Source: Cloacimonetes bacterium UBA4175 (GTDB taxonomy: Bacteria > Cloacimonadota > Cloacimonadia > Cloacimonadales > Cloacimonadaceae). Taken from it: 8,844 bases of DNA. Position 1 is the first letter of the stretch. Every line of letters starts with the position of its first letter. Of this stretch, positions 5,479-8,844 are shown piece by piece. The notes under the pieces are model-generated. The model saw only the letters and a program-made list of their open reading frames with translations, was not told the DNA's origin and did no database searches. Both the position numbers and the translations under genes were made by a program. The stretch lies in assembly GCA_002379855.1 (NCBI GenBank), contig DFUX01000031.1, positions 1-8,844 of the forward strand. Reading direction: 5' to 3'.

Positions 5479-7170
5479 GAAAATCCTACCACAGACAAAA
5501 CCCCGGTTTCCAATTTTATACGGACCATCATCGACCGTGATTTGGAATCCGGAAAGCATAAAAGCATCAAGACCCGGTTTCCTCCCGAGCCCAATGGCTA
5601 TCTGCATATCGGGCACGCCAAGTCCATCTGCCTGAATTTCGGTCTGGCGAGGGATTACGGCGGAATCTGCCACCTGCGTTTTGACGACACCAATCCCATC
5701 AAGGAAGATGTGGAATATGTGGATTCAATCATGGAAGATGTGCGCTGGCTGGGGTTTGACTGGCAGGACAAGCTTTTTTACGCCTCTGATTACTTCGATC
5801 AGTTGTACGAATATGCCGAAATCCTGATCAAAGAAGGCAAAGCCTATGTCTGCGACCTCTGCCAGGAGGAAATCCGCAAACACCGCGGAACCCTCACTGT
5901 TCCGGGCAAGGATAGCCCCTACCGCAACCGGAGCGTCGAAGAGAACCTCGATCTGTTCCGGCGTATGCGGGATGGCGAATTTGAAGAAGGCGCCAAATCC
6001 CTGCGGGCAAAGATCGACATGGCCTCGCCCAATCTGAATATGCGGGATCCCGTCATCTACCGCATCAAGAAGGCCGAACACCACCGCACCGGAAACAAGT
6101 GGCTCATCTACCCCATGTATGACTACACGCATTGCATTTCCGACGCCCTGGAAGGGATCACGCACTCGATATGCACCTTGGAGTTTGAAGACCACCGGCC
6201 GCTCTACGACTGGTTTCTCGACCAGTTGCCCGTCCCCTGCCATCCCCAACAGATCGAATTTGCCCGCCTGAACCTCTCCCACACCATGATGAGCAAGAGG
6301 CGTCTGCTGGAATTGGTGCAAAACAAGGTTGTTAACGGCTGGGACGACCCCCGCATGCCCACCCTGGCGGGAATGAGGAGACGCGGTTTTTCACCCGAGG
6401 CCATCAGGGAATTTGCCGACCGCATCGGCGTGGCCAAAGCCAACTCGGTCGTGGACTTTGAGCTGCTCCAGTTTTGCGTGAGGGAAGACCTCAACAAACA
6501 CGCGAACAGGGTGATGGCTGTACTCGATCCGGTCAAGCTTACCATCGAGAACTACCCGGAAGGCAAAGTGGAGGAACTGGAGGCCGACAACAATCCGGAA
6601 GACCCTTCCGCCGGAGTGAGGCTGATTCCGTTTTCCCGCAATCTCTACATCGAACGGGATGATTTCTCGGAGAACCCGCCCAAGGGCTGGTTTCGCATGT
6701 CCCCCGGCAAGGAGGTTCGCCTCAAGCATGCCTATTACGTCACCTGCAAGGAAGTGGTCAGGGATGCCCAGGGCAGGATCAGCGAACTGATCTGCACCTA
6801 TGATCCTCTATCCCGGGGAGGGGGAACAGCCGATGGACGCAAGGTCAGGGGCACCATCCACTGGGTTAGCGCTGAACACTCCATCCCGGCTGAGTTGCGG
6901 CTTTATGACCAGCTCTTCACCATCGCCGACTTCAATGATATGGAAGAGGGAAAGGACTACACAGACTACCTGAATCCAGACTCACTGGTCGTCAATCGCG
7001 TTTGCAGGCTTGAACCGTCATTGAGGGACGCGAAAGCTGGGGAACGCTATCAGTTCATGCGCCAGGGATATTTCTCCGTGGATCCGGACAGCGGCCCGGA
7101 CGGCCTGGTGTTCAACAGGATAGTGACTTTGAAGGATAGCTGGGCCAAACAGCAGGCTGCTAAAAGCTAA
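5476..7170 (+). CDS. glnS: Glutaminyl-tRNA synthetase
   Basis: Class I aminoacyl-tRNA synthetase that attaches glutamine directly to tRNA-Gln. It has 564 residues; E. coli GlnRS has 554. The N-terminus closely follows known GlnRS (NFIRTIIDRDLESGKH at 13-28, then FPPEPNGYLHIGHAKS at 35-50). The HIGH motif is at 44-47. The KMSKS loop is the GlnRS variant MMSKRRL (271-277), preceded by FARLNLSHT. GlnRS-typical segments include DDTNP (70-74), YPMYDY (212-217) and IHWVSAEHS (461-469) in the C-terminal part. Two beta-barrel anticodon-binding domains should occupy about 335-550. These features separate it from GluRS. Its presence suggests the organism need not make Gln-tRNA only through GatCAB transamidation. 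It is monocistronic and converges on the downstream minus-strand gene. Confidence 0.97.
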   Translation: MENPTTDKTPVSNFIRTIIDRDLESGKHKSIKTRFPPEPNGYLHIGHAKSICLNFGLARDYGGICHLRFDDTNPIKEDVEYVDSIMEDVRWLGFDWQDKLFYASDYFDQLYEYAEILIKEGKAYVCDLCQEEIRKHRGTLTVPGKDSPYRNRSVEENLDLFRRMRDGEFEEGAKSLRAKIDMASPNLNMRDPVIYRIKKAEHHRTGNKWLIYPMYDYTHCISDALEGITHSICTLEFEDHRPLYDWFLDQLPVPCHPQQIEFARLNLSHTMMSKRRLLELVQNKVVNGWDDPRMPTLAGMRRRGFSPEAIREFADRIGVAKANSVVDFELLQFCVREDLNKHANRVMAVLDPVKLTIENYPEGKVEELEADNNPEDPSAGVRLIPFSRNLYIERDDFSENPPKGWFRMSPGKEVRLKHAYYVTCKEVVRDAQGRISELICTYDPLSRGGGTADGRKVRGTIHWVSAEHSIPAELRLYDQLFTIADFNDMEEGKDYTDYLNPDSLVVNRVCRLEPSLRDAKAGERYQFMRQGYFSVDPDSGPDGLVFNRIVTLKDSWAKQQAAKS

Positions 7171-7184
7171 AAATATACTTATGT

Positions 7185-7226
7185 AAAGAAAGGCGCCCTC
7201 TGGCTTCCGGGGGCGCTTTCTTTTTT
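7185..7226. terminator. Bidirectional terminator between convergent genes
   Basis: A stem of about 13 bp (7185-7198 with 7211-7223, one bulged G at 7193) has a GC-rich top and an AAAGAAAG/CTTTCTTT base. A T run to 7226 follows on the plus strand, and AAA and AA runs give shorter U stretches on the minus strand. It lies 14 nt after the glnS stop and 14 nt after the stop of the minus-strand gene, so it can serve both. Confidence 0.85.
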
Positions 7227-7237
7227 GGTTCAAATGT

Positions 7238-8098
7238 TTACGGCATATCTATGGAGCAGTTCTCAAAAACGATGTCATCGTGTTTTCCGCCGGTGGATTG
7301 CACTATTCCGATCAGCGAAACAGTGTCCCCCACTTTATATTCCAGCACCCTGGTCGCTTCCAGACCGCTGAAATTGCAGATGACGGATTCTTTCTCAAAA
7401 GCCTCGTGGTATTCGTCCATGGCCTTGAGAACTATCCTGCTGCCCGAATCTGCGGTGCTCATCACGTTGAAGATTTTCCCCGTGATCCTGACAGGATTTC
7501 CTTTGAACCTGGCGTCCGCCGCGTAGCCGTTTTCGTTGTAGGCTTTCAAGATCTCCTCAGGAGTCGTGTCAAGTACAAACTGCTGTCCCTGTGTATTCAC
7601 CATTTGGTCCAGGGTGTCAGAAACTGCGAGCGAGTCCGCGCTCGCGGAGCCCTTCAGAACTGGACTGAGAACTTGGAACAGCCCCCAGATGATGGCCACG
7701 CAAAGCAGCCCCAGCAATACCCAAAACCACCATTTCTGATAGATGCGGGAACCGCCGTCTTGTTCATTCGCTTTGCCAGAGGGTAAAGTGATGAGGATAA
7801 AGCTGCCTACGATGGTCAGGATCATGCAGATATCCACGAAGGTGCCTCCAAAGATCACTCCGGCAAACGAAGCCAGGAGGATAAAAATGCCTATGATCCG
7901 GGGTTGGAAGTTTAACGCGATCACCGCCAGGATGATGATCGCCAAAGCCAGGATGGTGGCCAAAGAAACAAATCCGCTTGTGTTTGTATATTCCAACTGC
8001 CAGACCTGCTGGAGATTGTCGCTGAACAAGGCTCCCAGTCCAAGCAGTATTACCAGGATTCCGCCGATTAACGCCAGGACGCTGCCAACTGTTTTCAT
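7238..8098 (-). CDS. Multi-pass membrane protein with C-terminal OB-fold (tRNA_anti-like) domain
   Basis: Uncharacterised inner-membrane protein of 286 residues. Hydrophobic segments lie at about 4-25, 43-63, 67-84, 86-104 and 123-144. The first four resemble small DUF4064-like membrane modules (MKTVGSVLALIGGILVILLG). After a polar linker (about 150-178), the soluble part (about 180-284) looks like the OB-fold 'tRNA_anti-like' family. It has the helix EEILKAYNENGYAADARFKG, the strand PVRITGKIFNV and later YKVGDTVSLIGIVQS, ending in FENCSI. These OB-folds occur in many membrane or exported proteins and do not by themselves show nucleic-acid binding. The function is unknown. The start is ATG at 8098-8096 with AAGGAG (8111-8106) 7 nt upstream. 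It is a single gene with its own strong promoter and converges on glnS. Confidence 0.85.
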   Translation of the reverse strand: MKTVGSVLALIGGILVILLGLGALFSDNLQQVWQLEYTNTSGFVSLATILALAIIILAVIALNFQPRIIGIFILLASFAGVIFGGTFVDICMILTIVGSFILITLPSGKANEQDGGSRIYQKWWFWVLLGLLCVAIIWGLFQVLSPVLKGSASADSLAVSDTLDQMVNTQGQQFVLDTTPEEILKAYNENGYAADARFKGNPVRITGKIFNVMSTADSGSRIVLKAMDEYHEAFEKESVICNFSGLEATRVLEYKVGDTVSLIGIVQSTGGKHDDIVFENCSIDMP

Positions 8099-8131
8099 GT
8101 CTCTACTCCTTCTCTTTGTAAGTTTTCATCC

Positions 8132-8170
8132 CTAATATTGCCCTCAATCTGGATGTCAATTCTTTTTTTT
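8132..8170 (-). promoter_or_regulatory. Predicted sigma70 promoter with UP-like A-tract
   Basis: Reading the minus strand, an exact TTGACA (8159-8154) is followed after 16 nt by TATTAG (8137-8132, 4/6). The predicted transcription start is near 8125, about 27 nt before the start codon of the membrane-protein gene. Eight consecutive A residues (8170-8163) sit just upstream of the -35, where an UP element would lie. This is the best -35 match in the window. Confidence 0.7.
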
Positions 8171-8191
8171 GCCTGTTTCCGCCCTCATACA

Positions 8192-8269
8192 TTGATCGCT
8201 GATTGATCGTTGACTGATCGCTGAGCAACCGCCGGACCGGAAATCAACTGGCGTTCAACGGGCGGTCAA
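8192..8269. repeat. Phased 11-bp repeat array, two inward-facing sets
   Basis: On the plus strand, units TTGATCGCTGA, TTGATCGTTGA and CTGATCGCTGA follow one another exactly (8192-8224). On the minus strand, TTGACCGCCCG (8269-8259), TTGAACGCCAG (8258-8248) and TTGATTTCCGG (8247-8237) do the same. Most units share the core TTGANCGC, and the two sets face each other across a 12-bp GC-rich centre (8225-8236). The array lies 32 bp above the -35 of the membrane-protein promoter. It may be an operator-like region or a degenerate minisatellite. Confidence 0.75.
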
Positions 8270-8392
8270 TGGGACATGAAGGCAGGAGGGAGCCAGGGCA
8301 GCCTGCCATGTTTGCTTCATTAAACACAAATCGCCAACAATCACGATTTTCCTTCATAGCTCCCGCCTTTGCTGCGACTGGCTTTGATGCCA

Positions 8393-8430
8393 TCATCCTT
8401 AGGTCATCCCTTACCAGGTTAAGGATGACC
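8393..8430. repeat. Hairpin with two competing left arms
   Basis: The right-hand segment TAAGGATGACC (8420-8430) can pair with either of two adjacent partners. One is TCATCCTTA (8393-8401), a perfect 9-bp pairing with 8420-8428. The other is GGTCATCC plus TTA (8402-8413), 11 bp with C8410 bulged and a 6-nt loop. The two left arms are near-copies of each other, and no T run follows. Confidence 0.65.
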
Positions 8431-8554
8431 CCAAGAATATCCAGGCAGGGGAGGGTGATGCAAATGAGGCCCACCCCTCCTCCCATATATATAGGTGCTA
8501 CGATAAGTGGAAAGGAAATAGAACGCGGATAACAGGATCGACAGGATCTTTGAG

Positions 8555-8588
8555 GGTGGAAAGGTGAAATGGTGAAATGGTGGAAAGG
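8555..8588. repeat. 8-bp tandem repeat, four units
   Basis: Units GGTGGAAA, GGTGAAAT, GGTGAAAT and GGTGGAAA run head to tail from 8555 to 8586, followed by GG. The outer two units are identical to each other, as are the inner two. There are no spacers, so this is a microsatellite-like array rather than CRISPR. Confidence 0.9.
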
Positions 8589-8616
8589 TTCCCGAAACAA
8601 GACCAGGCTATATACT

Positions 8617-8654
8617 GTGTCATCCTGGGCAAGCTATGCTTGACCCGGGATCCA
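8617..8654. repeat. Hairpin repeat, copy A (GTGTCATC...GATCCA)
   Basis: The left arm 8622-8634 pairs with the right arm 8638-8651 over 13 bp, with one G-U pair, a bulged A8643 and a TAT loop. The element is bounded by GTGTCATC (8617-8624) and GATCCA (8649-8654), the same boundaries as copy B at 8794-8823. Confidence 0.75.
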
Positions 8655-8670
8655 GTCTTTTGGAAATGCC

Positions 8671-8694
8671 CGTGGAAAGGTGGAATGATGGAAC
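8671..8694. repeat. 8-bp tandem repeat, second array of the same family
   Basis: Three degenerate units, CGTGGAAA, GGTGGAAT and GATGGAAC, run from 8671 to 8694. They share the GGTGRAAN pattern of the array at 8555-8588, about 85 bp downstream of it. Confidence 0.65.
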
Positions 8695-8696
8695 AA

Positions 8697-8743
8697 GGCG
8701 GTTCAGCGACCGCCTGTACTGTACCGGCGCTTGCATAGCGCCG
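8697..8743. repeat. Pair of adjacent perfect hairpins
   Basis: The first hairpin is GGCGGT (8697-8702) with ACCGCC (8709-8714), 6 bp with a 6-nt loop. The second is CGGCGCT (8725-8731) with AGCGCCG (8737-8743), 7 bp with a TGCAT loop. They are 10 nt apart. Neither is followed by a T run on the plus strand or preceded by an A run, so they do not look like terminators. Confidence 0.75.
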
Positions 8744-8793
8744 ATTAGAACTACCACCCAGTCCAAAAACAAACACCTCCTAGAATAAAAACC

Positions 8794-8823
8794 GTGTCAT
8801 CACGGCCTACGAGCCGTGATCCA
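8794..8823. repeat. Hairpin repeat, copy B (GTGTCATC...GATCCA)
   Basis: ATCACGGC (8799-8806) pairs perfectly with GCCGTGAT (8813-8820) around a CTACGA loop. The flanks GTGTCATC (8794-8801) and GATCCA (8818-8823) match copy A at 8617-8654, but the stem sequence differs. Confidence 0.75.
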
Positions 8824-8844
8824 TTGCCCAGGGGTGGCAAAGTC

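Larger units (their letters stand above)
8270..8844. other. Repeat-rich intergenic region without a convincing gene
   Basis: This 575-base stretch has open frames on both strands, but none has a ribosome binding site at a sensible distance or a recognisable protein family. It is instead dense in short repeats and hairpins, listed separately, and also holds a 9-bp direct repeat ACAGGATCG/ACAGGATCT (8532-8549). No terminator, RNA gene or transposase is evident. The next gene must lie beyond the window. Confidence 0.6.

Noticed and set aside
8244..8600. Minus-strand open frame of 118 codons, with an overlapping plus-strand frame at 8269-8532
   Set aside because: The minus frame begins with TTG, internal ATGs lack a well-spaced Shine-Dalgarno sequence, and it runs through the 11-bp and 8-bp repeats. 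Both strands being open suggests composition rather than coding. A dispersed element carrying a short gene is not excluded; a protein search would settle it.
8555..8694. Possible CRISPR array
   Set aside because: The repeats are 8 bp and contiguous, with no unique spacers, and no cas genes are present.
8498..8776. Minus-strand open frame of 92 codons
   Set aside because: It is a translation of the tandem repeats and hairpins (FHLS/FHH-like runs) with no family resemblance or ribosome binding site.

Overview
The window looks like part of a chromosome from an FCB-group bacterium, most likely Candidatus Cloacimonadota (Cloacimonetes) or a close relative. The strongest clue is the secreted multidomain protein at 3453-5345. 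It has a type IX secretion (Por)-like C-terminal sorting domain, an Omp28-like thioredoxin-type front end and a beta-sandwich midsection. A GlnRS-type glutaminyl-tRNA synthetase and a Gram-negative-type housekeeping set fit this. The taxon is an inference; no 16S rRNA is present.

Layout. 1-371 is the 3' part of secG, with a hydrophilic tail. It is followed by tRNA-Leu with anticodon AAG (411-499) and a rho-independent terminator (505-532). A good sigma70-type promoter (611-638) then drives a tight three-gene operon: kbl (glycine C-acetyltransferase), rsmI (16S rRNA C1402 2'-O-methyltransferase) and a HAD-IA phosphatase. kbl and rsmI are 9 nt apart, and rsmI and the phosphatase gene overlap as TGATG. 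A secreted, surface-sorted thioredoxin-fold protein follows (3453-5345) with its own terminator. glnS (5476-7170) comes next. It converges on a minus-strand gene for a five-pass membrane protein with a C-terminal OB-fold (7238-8098), and the two share a bidirectional terminator.

From 8099 to the end there is no convincing gene. This stretch holds the minus-strand gene's promoter (exact TTGACA with an A-tract above it) and then repeats. These are an 11-bp phased array of two inward-facing sets, two hairpins that share one arm, two 8-bp tandem arrays, a pair of adjacent perfect hairpins, and two hairpins with identical flanks but different stems. This is the least ordinary part of the window.

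How the genes relate. Most are housekeeping functions tied to protein synthesis and export: SecG (translocon), tRNA-Leu and GlnRS (decoding), RsmI (ribosome P-site methylation). Kbl links threonine and glycine catabolism to acetyl-CoA, but no threonine dehydrogenase is visible beside it. I see no defence system, phage, transposase or CRISPR array. Base composition rises from about 37% GC (counted, bases 1-300) to about 55% (a sampled 60-base line of kbl), with the change lying around the tRNA gene.
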